From the NCBI GenBank assembly GCA_938028465.1, contig CALJAA010000211.1:1-38556 (forward strand): a stretch of DNA of 38,556 bases. Direction: 5' to 3'. The translations under genes and the position numbers were made by a program. Below the pieces are notes generated by a model, which searched no databases, was not told the origin of the DNA, and saw only the letters and a list, made by a program, of their open reading frames with translations. The stretch is from an uncultured Granulosicoccaceae bacterium. Lineage in GTDB: Bacteria; Pseudomonadota; Gammaproteobacteria; Granulosicoccales; Granulosicoccaceae. Numbering within the stretch: position 1 is the stretch's first letter; each line of letters starts with the position of its first letter. Positions 26,708 through 35,380 of this stretch are shown one piece after another.

Positions 26708-27129
26708 CCCATCGATGCTAGCCATTCAGCAGCGCGTTTGTTCACCTCTTCGGCTGATACCTTTTCCACTTCATGCGCGAATGTCCATTCGTAACCATGA
26801 CCATCATTGGCTTTTGCAATACGATCACCCCAGAACATCGTTTCCGGTTCCGACACTAATGTCATTCCATTCGCAACCGCTTTGCTTAACGCTTCATCCG
26901 CGCTTTCCACATACAGCATAAAGTTAACAGGGGAGCGGCCGGTTGGCGCCTCTGACATACCCGGCCACACACCACCCAACATCAGGCGTGTGCCATTAAT
27001 ATCGATCTCCGCATGCAGTACTGAGTCGTCAGGCCCATCAATGATTAATGTTTTCCTTGCACCCAACGCTTTTTCATACAGCGCCATGGCGGCGTGAGGA
27101 TCTTCGACGGTGAGGTAGGGGATTGTCAT
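26704..27129 (-). CDS. VOC (PhnB-like glyoxalase/bleomycin-resistance) family protein
   Basis: 141 residues from ATG 27129, preceded by an excellent ribosome site (AGGAGGCC). A longer frame to 27210 is not supported. Features: YLTVEDPHAAMALYEKALGA (first beta-alpha-beta-beta-beta unit), then MLYVESADEALSKAVANGM (second), and a GHGYEWTFAHEVEKVSAEEV end typical of PhnB-like proteins of the vicinal oxygen chelate fold. The substrate is unknown. A metal site is not obvious, and the second-unit GHGYEW carries one possible ligand. It is convergent with chpA and the two stop codons overlap by 4 bases. Confidence 0.85.
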   Translation of the reverse strand: MTIPYLTVEDPHAAMALYEKALGARKTLIIDGPDDSVLHAEIDINGTRLMLGGVWPGMSEAPTGRSPVNFMLYVESADEALSKAVANGMTLVSEPETMFWGDRIAKANDGHGYEWTFAHEVEKVSAEEVNKRAAEWLASMG

Positions 27130-27245
27130 AGTGGCCTCCTTGAGTAGTGAGTGATCACTATAAACTGAAGGCAGAGAGGGATTCAATTGGCCTTTGTGGT
27201 CAGAAGGCAAGCCACCGAGGCAAGTGTCATCCAGAGAAGAGTACC

Positions 27246-27292
27246 GTCACCCCGCGAAGTGTAGTGTCATCCCCGCCTGCGCGGGGATGACA
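27246..27292. repeat. Dispersed palindromic repeat, copy 1 (REP-like)
   Basis: A 12-bp perfect stem, arms 27265-27276 and 27281-27292 (TGTCATCCCCGC and its complement), loop CTGC, preceded by a half-unit GTCACCCCGCGAAGTG. It matches copy 2 at 33088-33150 in both the hairpin and the half-unit. It lies between the DUF481 gene and the VOC gene. Confidence 0.8.
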
Positions 27293-27305
27293 GTCGATCT
27301 TACAA

Positions 27306-28145
27306 TCAAATATCAACTACCAAGTTCATAGTGGTAACGGTGTCACTGCTAGAATCGAACGGGTTGCTATCGTTTGTAATATCAGAGTTGCTGCGCGAGA
27401 AGTGCGAAACACCAAGCGCTAGTTTGTCACTAATCTTGAATGAAACACCAAGACCAAATTCAACAAACGTATTGTCGCTACCGAAGTCACTGCGTAAATC
27501 TGCATTGAATGTCACTTGTTCGGTAACGCGGTTCAGAAAATTAAGGCCGAAATAGCCGATCCCACCGTTGATATCTTCACCCTCAACCTGATCAGTGGTT
27601 TTGTTACCAACACCCACTTCAGCACTTAGGTAACCTTTGGGGTTAGAAAAGAACTTATGGCCTAAGCCGACAACTTGCCGAGTTGCAGATTTAATGCCGG
27701 CTGGCTTATCGCGTTCCCAATCTAAAATTCCAAATACGTACGTACGAGGCTTCCAATAAAACCTAGGTTGGTAGCCGAGTGCTAGACGATCAGAGTTATC
27801 ACCGCGGATGATCTCACGCACTGGTTGGTTATCTACATCAAGAACCGGCTCGCCAGCCGCATCTGTTTGTTCGCGAATGATGGCTGATTCGCCTTTGAAC
27901 AAGGACCCAAAAACAATATGCTCCCAGTTATTGACAGTTTTACCCAAGCGTACCGAACCATTGATATTGCTGGTTTCTGCGCTACCTGTTGATGTGGTTG
28001 CACCAAAACTTGCTTTGCCTGCCCAGCCACCAAATAACACTTCACTGGCAGATTCCGTTTCGTCTTCGGCAGCAACAGCATTGGCCGTTACAAACACACT
28101 ACCTAAAACTAGTACTGCTGCTTTAAACGTATGGTTTTTTTTCAT
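27306..28145 (-). CDS. DUF481 family outer-membrane beta-barrel protein
   Basis: 279 residues with a signal peptide ending near residue 26 (TANAVA then AEDE). The mature part is made of alternating polar and hydrophobic strands typical of an outer-membrane barrel and shows the DUF481 pattern: GWAGKASFGATTSTGSAETS, a YQPRFYWKPRTYVFGILDWE strand pair, QVVGLGHKFFSNPKGYLSAE, and FGLGVSFKISDKLALGVSHFS. The chain ends in an alternating strand (MNLVVDI) rather than Phe. The function of DUF481 proteins is poorly known; YdiY of enterobacteria is a member. The gene is divergent from the beta-propeller lipoprotein and single. Confidence 0.85.
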   Translation of the reverse strand: MKKNHTFKAAVLVLGSVFVTANAVAAEDETESASEVLFGGWAGKASFGATTSTGSAETSNINGSVRLGKTVNNWEHIVFGSLFKGESAIIREQTDAAGEPVLDVDNQPVREIIRGDNSDRLALGYQPRFYWKPRTYVFGILDWERDKPAGIKSATRQVVGLGHKFFSNPKGYLSAEVGVGNKTTDQVEGEDINGGIGYFGLNFLNRVTEQVTFNADLRSDFGSDNTFVEFGLGVSFKISDKLALGVSHFSRSNSDITNDSNPFDSSSDTVTTMNLVVDI

Positions 28146-28609
28146 GATCGATTGTTCTTACATACTAAGGGCCGCAAAGTATATCTAGCAATTTTGGATA
28201 AATTAGAAATCGATAAACAAGTCAATCTTGTTAACAAAATGGAATTACTAGGTGTGGTATTTAGAAAAAAACAGCCCTAAGCAGCCGTAAGTATTTGTTA
28301 TTAGCTCGTACGTTGCAAAGTGTGTAGCAATGCAATTGTGATCAATTTATAACGAACGGCAAAGTTGTAACAAAAGTCACTTAAATGACTCGTAAATGCT
28401 CGATTGAACAAAGCACTCCAACAATTTCTCCCATGCCTCTATTCAGGGCAGCCTTGACCACAATAGGGCCGGAATGCCCCAACGTGGTCAGAAACGTGCT
28501 TCAACTCTCAAACGGCTTAAATTTCGGTTTTGTTAGTAAAAATACCTTGTGTGCGGCCGTTAACGCAGTATACTTGGGAAAAATATCCCAAATTAGGAGG
28601 TTTACTGAT
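28146..28609. other. Divergent intergenic region, DUF481 gene / beta-propeller lipoprotein
   Basis: A 464-bp AT-rich gap that should hold both divergent promoters. An open frame runs through its right half (from 28385) in frame with the lipoprotein, but it lacks a ribosome site and a coding look. Besides the inverted repeat at 28574-28591, I see a near-palindrome GTCACTTAAATGAC at 28376-28389 and nothing else that is clear. Confidence 0.55.
28574..28591 (+). promoter_or_regulatory. Inverted repeat next to the lipoprotein ribosome site
   Basis: TTGGGA (28574-28579) and TCCCAA (28586-28591) flank six bases, four bases before TAGGAGG of the lipoprotein gene. It could be an operator or a small RNA hairpin that affects translation start. 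The arms are only 6 bp, so chance is possible. Confidence 0.3.
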
Positions 28610-30832
28610 ATGAAATTCACAACAACGACAATGCTCGCGGCTAGCGTATCGATGCTGATACTAGGCGGCTGTAGCGATAATGACTCATCTCCTGGGCCGA
28701 TCAATATTGAGCCCACTGAATCAACACTAAAACGCATTGACAACAGCGAAGAGTTTTACGCAGCGCTTAAAGAGGGCTTGCTAAAAACGGCGGCTAATAC
28801 CTACTACAACAACCAATTTGTAGTGGAAGAGTTGCAGTTTGAAAACGGCGGCACTGATGGCACAACAGGCGAAACTAGCAACCCAACTGCGGATAGTAGC
28901 GTTGCAGCTTCAGGCGTAAGTGGCGCATCTGTAACGGGAGCTGATTCTGTCACCGGTACTAATGTGCAAGAGGTCGGTGTAGATGAGCAAGACAGGGTTA
29001 AAGCAGACGACAGTTATTTATATATTCTAACGGCCGCAAATGGTCCGTATTCTGGTTTGGTAGGTGATACCGCTGAACCCGCCATTACGACTGATGCGGC
29101 GGTCAGTAGCTCGACTTTTTATGAGCCGGGGCCAACAGAAAACAAACTCCGTATTTTATCATTTCAGCCTGACGCACCAGATGCAACTGCTGTTTCAGAA
29201 ATGACGCTTGATCTAAAAGGCAGAAGTGCGGAAGGCATGTATTTACATCCTGCTAGTAACGGGCAAAACGCAATCGTCACGAGTACCGGGTATGAAAGCT
29301 ATGTATCTCGGTGGGATCAGCCCTTTTGGTTTTCCAACCAAGTCAGTGGCATTTCGCGAGTTGATGTTAGTGACCCTGTCAACGCGAAAATTGCAGAAGA
29401 CTTTGTTTTGGATGGACGGATCCTATCCAGCCGCCGTATTGGTAGTAACTTAATTGTTGCTAGCCGGTTCTATCCTGATGTGGGTATTGAGCCCTATGGC
29501 GTAACCGAAGCAGAGTATCTTGAAGCAGTTGAGCAAATTGATCTTTCAACTGTATTGCCGAATTACAGCAAATTGGGTACTGACGAAGCAACGCCTCTGG
29601 TTGATCCAGCTGGTTGTTTTGTAGCGCCAAAGGTGAATCAAGACGCTTACTATGTGCCCAACATAATTACCTTGTCGGTCATTGATCTAAATACAATGGA
29701 TCTCACTAATAGCACCTGTTTTATGGGCTCAAGCGAAACGTTGTATGCATCTCCTGATGCCGTTTATTTAGCAACAACACGTTGGGATTACTACGGCGAC
29801 ATCACAGTGGATTCTGACAATGGCGAAGTTGCACCAGTTGATTATGTTGATCCACGTGTAAATACAGATATTCACGAATTTGTACTTTCGGGCAACAAGC
29901 TTAACTACAACGGCTCTGGCGAAGTGAAGGGTCACCTTGGTTGGAGTCAACTTCGAAAGCCGTTTCGTATGAGCGAAAAAGAGGGTTACTTACGCGTGGC
30001 AACTTATTCGGAGAGTTTTGGAGCTGATAAAAGCCCCATTAATTTAACCATCCTTAAATCAAATGGTAGTGGCAAGCTAGAAACGATTAGTGAATTACCC
30101 AATGCCGCGCGACCTGAACATATCGGTAAGCCGGGCGAGCAACTGTATGCATCGCGTTTTGTCGGTAATAAAGCCTATATCGTGACATTCCGACAAACTG
30201 ATCCGCTTTACGTTATTGATCTTGCTAATCCGGCTGATCCGATTTTGGCTGGTGAATTAGAGATTGATGGCTACAGCGATTACCTACACCCTATTAGCGA
30301 AAACTACTTGCTGGGTATCGGTAAGGATGCAGTCGCCGCAAACAATGGTTTTGGTGATGGTCGTGGAGCCGTTGTTCAGGGAATTAAGCTTGCTTTGTTC
30401 GATGTGAGTAATGCTGCCGTACCAACGGAAGTTCAATCGCTCATTGTTGGTCAGCGTGGTAGCCAATCCAATGCCTTGGATGATCACCGCGCGATAACGA
30501 TTCAGCCCGCTACTGATCAACATCCAACACGTGTCGCGATTAGTATCTCAGTTGCCGGTGAAGTATTCCCTGCAACTCGCCCGACGGGTGATCAAGCTTG
30601 GGAATGGTACGGGCTTAACTACACTGGTCTACACGGTTTTGATATTCGAACTGGTGCAGATGCTGGTATTAGCCTAGCCGGTGTCATGAAGCCTGCTGGT
30701 AACACTAACCCATATTGGTATGGATTTAATGATCGTTCGGTTATTTACAACGATTCGGTTTATTACATTCGAGGCGATGAGGTATTTGCAGCTCCATGGA
30801 CTCAAATGGATAATCTTGTCGGCCCGAGGTAA
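28610..30832 (+). CDS. Secreted lipoprotein with beta-propeller domain (PF09826-like)
   Basis: 740 residues from ATG 28610, chosen because TAGGAGG lies nine bases before it and a lipoprotein signal follows. The N-terminus MKFTTTTMLAASVSMLILGGC has a lipobox LGGC with Cys21. A short Asn/Asp/Ser linker leads to a helical stretch (IDNSEEFYAALKEGLLK), then a Gly/Thr/Ser-rich region. The family signature VQEVGVDEQDRVKADDSYLYIL opens a long beta-propeller with repeated strands such as NKLRILSF and AYIVTFRQTDPLYVIDLANP. Proteins of this type are found in bacteria and archaea and have no known enzymatic role. Cys residues near the middle may pair. It is divergent from the DUF481 gene. Confidence 0.85.
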   Translation: MKFTTTTMLAASVSMLILGGCSDNDSSPGPINIEPTESTLKRIDNSEEFYAALKEGLLKTAANTYYNNQFVVEELQFENGGTDGTTGETSNPTADSSVAASGVSGASVTGADSVTGTNVQEVGVDEQDRVKADDSYLYILTAANGPYSGLVGDTAEPAITTDAAVSSSTFYEPGPTENKLRILSFQPDAPDATAVSEMTLDLKGRSAEGMYLHPASNGQNAIVTSTGYESYVSRWDQPFWFSNQVSGISRVDVSDPVNAKIAEDFVLDGRILSSRRIGSNLIVASRFYPDVGIEPYGVTEAEYLEAVEQIDLSTVLPNYSKLGTDEATPLVDPAGCFVAPKVNQDAYYVPNIITLSVIDLNTMDLTNSTCFMGSSETLYASPDAVYLATTRWDYYGDITVDSDNGEVAPVDYVDPRVNTDIHEFVLSGNKLNYNGSGEVKGHLGWSQLRKPFRMSEKEGYLRVATYSESFGADKSPINLTILKSNGSGKLETISELPNAARPEHIGKPGEQLYASRFVGNKAYIVTFRQTDPLYVIDLANPADPILAGELEIDGYSDYLHPISENYLLGIGKDAVAANNGFGDGRGAVVQGIKLALFDVSNAAVPTEVQSLIVGQRGSQSNALDDHRAITIQPATDQHPTRVAISISVAGEVFPATRPTGDQAWEWYGLNYTGLHGFDIRTGADAGISLAGVMKPAGNTNPYWYGFNDRSVIYNDSVYYIRGDEVFAAPWTQMDNLVGPR

Positions 30833-30854
30833 CAGCTAATTTTTTAATAGTACG

Positions 30855-30881
30855 GCTCACTTCGGCACTGCCGGAGTGAGC
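30855..30881 (+). terminator. Hairpin after the lipoprotein gene
   Basis: GCTCACTTCGGC and GCCGGAGTGAGC form a 12-bp stem (one G-U pair) with loop ACT, starting 22 bases after the stop. No T-run follows, so termination may be incomplete. It separates the lipoprotein from argC, which starts 59 bases later. Confidence 0.5.
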
Positions 30882-30939
30882 AATCCCACCTCGATGTGGT
30901 AACTTTGTCGTTATTCGATCACAACAAGTTACTTGCTCA

Positions 30940-31983
30940 ATGGCACACAATATCGGCATCATCGGTGGCTCTGGTTATACCGGAGTCGAGCTTCTTCGGC
31001 TTCTGCTTAACCGCACCGACGTCAAAGTCACGTTTATTAGTTCTCGCACCCATCAAGGCACCCGTGTTGATGCCTTGTTTCCGAGCCTACGCGGAACTTG
31101 TGATCTTGAATTTACCGATCCTGCGGTCATTGAAAACAGTGATTGTGATCTAGTATTTTTTGCAACGCCTAATGGTACGGCGATGAAGCAAGCGCCCGGC
31201 TTGTTGAAAAAAGGTGTGAAGGTTGTCGATTTATCCGCAGACTTTCGCCTAAAAGATGTGGCGACCTTTGAACAGTGGTATGGCATGCCTCACACCAGTC
31301 AAGACTGGTTAGAAAAGGCAGTCTATGGCTTAACCGAAATTAATCGAGCCGACATCATCAACGCTCAGCTAGTGGCTAATCCAGGTTGTTATCCCACGGC
31401 CACGCAATTGGGTTTTATTCCGCTACTTGAGCAAGACTGGGTTCACACCGACTCATTAATAGCCGATGCTAAATCGGGAGTGACGGGAGCTGGACGTGGT
31501 GCGCAGGTGCCCATGTTATTAGCGGAAGCTTCTGACAACTTTAAAGCCTATGCAGCCAATGGCCACCGTCATTTGCCCGAAATTGAGCAGGGGCTCAATG
31601 CGCTGTGTGGCGGACAGGCTAGGCTCACGTTCACGCCCCATTTGTTGCCGTTGATTAGAGGCATCCACGCAACGATGTATGCCCGCCTGAAAGACCCGAG
31701 CCTATCGATTGATGTGATTCAGAAACATTATGAGGATCGATACGCCAATGAGCCGTTTGTTGATGTGCTACCACTGGGCTCTCATCCCGAAACACGCTCA
31801 GTCAGAGGCAGCAATATGTGCCGAATGGCAGTGTTCAAGCCACAAAACCGAGATACAGTGGTCGTTTTGGCAGTTGAAGACAATCTTGTTAAGGGTGCAG
31901 CGGGTCAAGCGGCACAAAACATGAATCTGATGCTTGGGCTCAGCGAAACTGCTGGGTTGGGGAATATCGCCCTGTCACCTTAG
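30940..31983 (+). CDS. argC: N-acetyl-gamma-glutamyl-phosphate reductase
   Basis: 347 residues, normal for the type 1 enzyme. ArgC reduces N-acetylglutamyl phosphate to the semialdehyde with NADPH in arginine synthesis. Seen: Rossmann motif [41 protein letters not shown], and the catalytic cysteine in [17 protein letters not shown] (Cys150). Substrate-binding parts are [10 protein letters not shown] and [13 protein letters not shown] with the catalytic His. The ribosome site is weak. A small membrane protein and erpA follow, the same order as in pseudomonads. Confidence 0.96.
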   Translation: MAHNIGIIGGSGYTGVELLRLLLNRTDVKVTFISSRTHQGTRVDALFPSLRGTCDLEFTDPAVIENSDCDLVFFATPNGTAMKQAPGLLKKGVKVVDLSADFRLKDVATFEQWYGMPHTSQDWLEKAVYGLTEINRADIINAQLVANPGCYPTATQLGFIPLLEQDWVHTDSLIADAKSGVTGAGRGAQVPMLLAEASDNFKAYAANGHRHLPEIEQGLNALCGGQARLTFTPHLLPLIRGIHATMYARLKDPSLSIDVIQKHYEDRYANEPFVDVLPLGSHPETRSVRGSNMCRMAVFKPQNRDTVVVLAVEDNLVKGAAGQAAQNMNLMLGLSETAGLGNIALSP

Positions 31984-31993
31984 AAAAGCTAGT

Positions 31994-32653
31994 ATGTGGG
32001 ATTCAACTAAAACGATCATGGCAGCTCTAGCGGCTATTGGTCTGGCAATGGCGTTTGTAGCGGGCCAAACCGCAGAAGAAAGCTCAGCAAAGAAGCGAAA
32101 TGAAGCAATCATGGCTGATAAGCTGAGCGCGCTATCAACCGAGCGAAATGCCCTGTTAGCTGAAACTGAGGCTGCCAAGCAAGCACACATTGAAGCTAAA
32201 GCCACGGTCGTGGCCCTGCGTGACAAGCTCAAAAGCACCACCACCATGAAAGCCGCAGACGATGCTGATCTGCGTTTGTATCGGCGAATTGCCAATTTAG
32301 ATGACACAGAAACACGTGGGTTGTTTGTTGACGAAGTTACGATGAGCAAAGATTTTGAATCTGACGATGTGTCGCTCAATATATTGTTGATTCAGACCCA
32401 AGGTAGGAACCGGATCAGGGGAAGCGTTGGGGCGACGATCTTGCCTGATACAGGCAAACCTATAAAAATTATTGAATCAAGTGATGAGCGCGCGCCCGAT
32501 TTCAATCTGCGTTTTTTCCAGACAGTGCATATACCTGTGCCAAAAACGAAAGGGGTCATGGATGAGCTTGAAATTCACGTAAAACCGACCGATAAAGCGC
32601 ATAAACCCTTCATTTATCGCATTCCGTGGAAGGAGATTGAACGTCTCCGATAA
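31994..32653 (+). CDS. Single-pass membrane coiled-coil protein (DUF6776-like)
   Basis: 219 residues from ATG 31994, 10 bases after argC. One N-terminal membrane helix (about residues 8-26) is followed by a coiled coil rich in Ala, Glu and Lys (about 28-90), then a compact beta-rich domain (LYRRIANLDDTETRGLFVDE through FIYRIPWKEIERLR). It resembles a family of unnamed proteins found between argC and erpA in Gammaproteobacteria, which I recall as DUF6776. No function is known to me. The topology suggests an inner-membrane anchor with a periplasmic domain. Confidence 0.7.
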   Translation: MWDSTKTIMAALAAIGLAMAFVAGQTAEESSAKKRNEAIMADKLSALSTERNALLAETEAAKQAHIEAKATVVALRDKLKSTTTMKAADDADLRLYRRIANLDDTETRGLFVDEVTMSKDFESDDVSLNILLIQTQGRNRIRGSVGATILPDTGKPIKIIESSDERAPDFNLRFFQTVHIPVPKTKGVMDELEIHVKPTDKAHKPFIYRIPWKEIERLR

Positions 32654-32676
32654 TACTTGACTAAATTGGTTGGTAT
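32653..32676 (+). promoter_or_regulatory. Candidate IscR type-1 site upstream of erpA
   Basis: The left half, ATACTTGACTAAAT, fits the IscR type-1 consensus half ATASYYGACTRWWW. The right half, GGTTGGTAT, fits less well and is one base short of AGTCRRSTAT. The TTGACT inside would be a -35 box. The site is 40 bases before the erpA start. In E. coli, erpA is an IscR target, so the location is meaningful. Confidence 0.4.
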
Positions 32677-32715
32677 AGTCAAACTGGCGTTAATGCGAAT
32701 GCGAGGAATTCCCAT

Positions 32716-33081
32716 ATGAGCGACGAAATCGACATTGATGATTTCGAAATGCCAGATTTACTGGTCTTTACCGAGGCGGCTGCGCTGAAAGTGAAGGAAC
32801 TGATCGAAGAGGAAGAAAACCCAGGCTTAATGCTGCGGGTATTTGTATCTGGTGGTGGCTGCTCTGGTTTCCAGTATGGTTTCACTTTTGATGAAACCAT
32901 AAACGACGGTGACACCGAGGTTTTAAAAGAAGGTGTAAAGCTGTTGATCGATCCAATGAGTTTCCAGTACCTAACCGGTGCCGAAATCGATTACACGGAA
33001 GGGTTGGAAGGATCGCAATTTGTGATTCGTAACCCTAATGCAACCACGACCTGTGGCTGCGGAAGTTCTTTTTCAGTTTAA
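32716..33081 (+). CDS. erpA: Iron-sulfur cluster insertion protein ErpA
   Basis: 121 residues. ErpA is an A-type carrier that hands Fe-S clusters to apo-proteins, among them the isoprenoid enzymes IspG/IspH. The three cluster-binding cysteines are Cys49 ([13 protein letters not shown]) and Cys113/Cys115 ([11 protein letters not shown]). The ErpA type is indicated by the extended N-terminus and the [12 protein letters not shown] segment. A good ribosome site (GAGGAA) precedes the ATG. The gene is single, with its own likely promoter and a possible IscR site upstream. Confidence 0.96.
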   Translation: MSDEIDIDDFEMPDLLVFTEAAALKVKELIEEEENPGLMLRVFVSGGGCSGFQYGFTFDETINDGDTEVLKEGVKLLIDPMSFQYLTGAEIDYTEGLEGSQFVIRNPNATTTCGCGSSFSV

Positions 33082-33087
33082 TTCCTG

Positions 33088-33150
33088 CCATTCCCGCGAT
33101 GTAATATCATCCCCGCGAAGTAATGTCATTCCCGCCTTCGCGGGAATGAC
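33088..33150. repeat. Dispersed palindromic repeat, copy 2 (REP-like), with two half-units
   Basis: The hairpin GTCATTCCCGC (33125-33135), loop CTTC, GCGGGAATGAC (33140-33150) has an 11-bp perfect stem. Two half-units precede it (CCATTCCCGCGATGTAAT, ATCATCCCCGCGAAGTAAT). It lies between the convergent erpA and M23 genes and probably also serves as their terminator. It is homologous to copy 1 at 27246-27292. Confidence 0.8.
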
Positions 33151-33153
33151 TAA

Positions 33154-34710
33154 TCAATCAGCCACAGCAATTTGCGAAGATGCTGGCACAACGCTACGCA
33201 TCTGCGAAAGCAGTTCGTCCGACACTTTACGTAACTGAGCGCGGTACTTTTTAGGCAGTGGGGCAGCCTGCGGGAATTCCACTTTTAGAGGATCCACATG
33301 TTTGCCGCCTCGACGAAATTCATAGTGCAAATGCGTGCCGGTAACTCGACCAGTATTGCCCACGTAGCCAATCACATCACCTTGCTTTACTCGTTTGCCT
33401 ACTTTGGACTTACTCGAGATCTTAGACATGTGTGCGTACAAGGTGCTGACGCTATTGCCATGTTTTAAAATAACGGTATTACCGTAAGAACTTCTCTTGC
33501 CCGAGTAGCTCACTTTGCCGTCAGCAGTTGCCCGGATAGGAGAGCCATAAGGTGAGCCATAGTCCACACCCTTGTGCGCGCGTATTTTATGCAGCACTGG
33601 GTGTACACGATTTGGATCAAACTTAGATGTTATGCGTACGACATCAACTGGGTGTCGTAAAAAGGTGCGGCGCTTGGATTTTCCGTCAGGCGTAAAGTAA
33701 CCGGTTTCTCCCTCAGGAGAAGTAAAACGTACTGCACGGTAGCTGCGCCCCCCACGGACAAACTCAGCTGCGAGTATTTCACCATCACCTATGTATTTAC
33801 CTTCTCTGTAGAGACGATCGTATACCAAGCTGAATTGATCACCCTTGCGAATGTCACGCGCAAAATCGAGTTCCCACTGAAATATGTCTGCCAATTCCAT
33901 GATGGTCGATTGTTTTAATTTGGCTTGCTCGGCTGCGATAAATAGTGACTGCTCGATTGTGCCTGATGTTACGACTCTTTCTTTTTCAACAGGCAGGTCA
34001 ATGGATGCCGTAGCGAAGCCACCAGTTGACTTTCGAATAGTGATGCGACGATCTTTGCCTACTCGAGTGCTTAAGCTATGAAAGCTACCATCGGCTAGCT
34101 GTACGATTTTAAGCTCTTGGCCGATACGTAAGTTAGAAAGATGTTTTTTGACAATGTCATCAACCAATAGCTTTGGCATTTGGTCAACTTTTACACCGCG
34201 ATCATTCAAGATGCGTGACAAGGTATCGCCTGATTTTATCTTGATAGTGGTTTCGCTTGAGCCGTCAGGCGCTGTAGCATTTTTGCGCAACGCTTCAATG
34301 GCAGGTGAGGTTGCCATCGCCAAGATGGGAGACGATAACGACACAGTTTTGTTGGGTGCGTTTGCAGCAATTTGAGCAGGTGTTAATGAATGCAATTGCT
34401 CCATCAACTCACTTTCGACAATCTGTTCTTCGCTTGGCTGTGCACCAGAGCTCAAACCGGTAGCATCGGCTTTGGCTAAAAGTGAAGATTCGCCCAAAGC
34501 ATTGGTCGCATCGTCAAAGAAAAATGTTGGTGCGCTGATCGACAACGCAGCAATGGCTGGGGCAGGGCGCGTGTCCTTGCCGGTGCTGGATGTTGTGACC
34601 AAAATTCCACCAGCAATGACGACGAGTGCAATGTACAACTTTCGTACATGATGTTCGCCCACCTGAAAAAATCGCCTGTTAGATTTAGTGTTCACTCTAA
34701 CTGCGCCCAT
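33154..34710 (-). CDS. M23 family metallopeptidase with LysM-like domain (OapA/MepM type)
   Basis: 518 residues if it starts at ATG 34710 (MGAVRVNTKSNRRFF), with AGAGG upstream. The frame can extend to 34896 (a TTG, 580 residues), and two ATGs at 34803 and 34812 are alternatives. One membrane helix at about residues 24-42 anchors it. A LysM/OapA-like region follows (IKIKSGDTLSRILNDRGVKV). The C-terminal zinc endopeptidase has HKGVDYG (His379, Asp383), LYAHMS (His427) and THLHYEF (His460, His462). It probably cuts peptidoglycan cross-bridges in the periplasm. Position beside erpA matches the Pseudomonas neighbourhood. Confidence 0.9.
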   Translation of the reverse strand: MGAVRVNTKSNRRFFQVGEHHVRKLYIALVVIAGGILVTTSSTGKDTRPAPAIAALSISAPTFFFDDATNALGESSLLAKADATGLSSGAQPSEEQIVESELMEQLHSLTPAQIAANAPNKTVSLSSPILAMATSPAIEALRKNATAPDGSSETTIKIKSGDTLSRILNDRGVKVDQMPKLLVDDIVKKHLSNLRIGQELKIVQLADGSFHSLSTRVGKDRRITIRKSTGGFATASIDLPVEKERVVTSGTIEQSLFIAAEQAKLKQSTIMELADIFQWELDFARDIRKGDQFSLVYDRLYREGKYIGDGEILAAEFVRGGRSYRAVRFTSPEGETGYFTPDGKSKRRTFLRHPVDVVRITSKFDPNRVHPVLHKIRAHKGVDYGSPYGSPIRATADGKVSYSGKRSSYGNTVILKHGNSVSTLYAHMSKISSKSKVGKRVKQGDVIGYVGNTGRVTGTHLHYEFRRGGKHVDPLKVEFPQAAPLPKKYRAQLRKVSDELLSQMRSVVPASSQIAVAD

Positions 34711-34896
34711 ACGGGCTGGGCCTCTGGATGAGCGGTTAAGCCGTTCCAGACGAGGTGCCTTGCGTTGAGAAATGTTTTTCAAGCCGTAATTACCACTAAT
34801 CATGCCGCTCATTTTACTACTAACGCCGCCGCCGGTACGCCGGCTTGATTTGAAGTCAACGTTATGAGGGCGGTAGCCGTGAGTATCGTGTATCAA

Positions 34897-35380
34897 TGCG
34901 TCGCCCGAATCTAAGTGATTAAGCCATAAGTGCCCATGGGCACATTTCGTTATGCCCGCGATACGTAGCCGCGGTTATAGAAGTGTAGAACACTATGCGC
35001 AACATTTGGCGTGTTAGCTGAGTAATTTGTCATATGTACACTTTCATTTCCATATCGTGGCCTGTATGCAGCGATGCAGTGCCCACATTTCGACCGATCT
35101 CATGTTGCGTCTGATCTCTCAGAGAGCACGTGTTTTTTTTGCAGATGATGCCGCGTTGTTTCGATAAGTGCCGATCGTTATTCCGTCGTGTTTCATTTTG
35201 TAAAAACTAGCGAATGTGACGTTCGCTTAACACGTTAGATGGCTTTAAACGCCACTGTTTCCGTTTCCGTCGGTTAATCAGTGCTCTGCTTGGCCGATTA
35301 CTAGCATAGATCGCGATACAGCTCAATCGCAAACACAATCCAGAGTTGAGCACAGACCCCTTCGGGCTCAAGAGGACACT
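34897..35380. other. Divergent intergenic region, M23 gene / large Ig-repeat protein
   Basis: A 484-bp gap that should hold both promoters; it grows by 186 bp if the M23 gene starts at 34710. It contains the perfect palindrome GTGCCCATGGGCAC (34930-34943) and a hairpin just before the ribosome site of the large gene (35346-35371). A 34-codon frame at 35066-35170 lacks support. I see no RNA gene I can name. Confidence 0.55.
35346..35371 (+). promoter_or_regulatory. 5'-leader hairpin before the large surface-protein gene
   Basis: TTGAGC (35346-35351) pairs with GCTCAA (35366-35371), with further C/G pairs inside the loop, ending directly beside the ribosome site AGAGGA. It could limit translation start of a large, costly protein, or be a binding site for a regulator. 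Confidence 0.35.

Noticed and set aside
28335..28355. Possible CRP site around TGTGATCAATTTATA
   Set aside because: Only one half-site fits; the second half lacks TCACA.
28385..28609. N-terminal extension of the beta-propeller lipoprotein
   Set aside because: The lipoprotein signal and a strong ribosome site at 28610 mark the true start; the extension lacks both.
35066..35170. 34-codon frame upstream of the large surface-protein gene
   Set aside because: No ribosome site and no recognisable peptide; too short to support as a gene.
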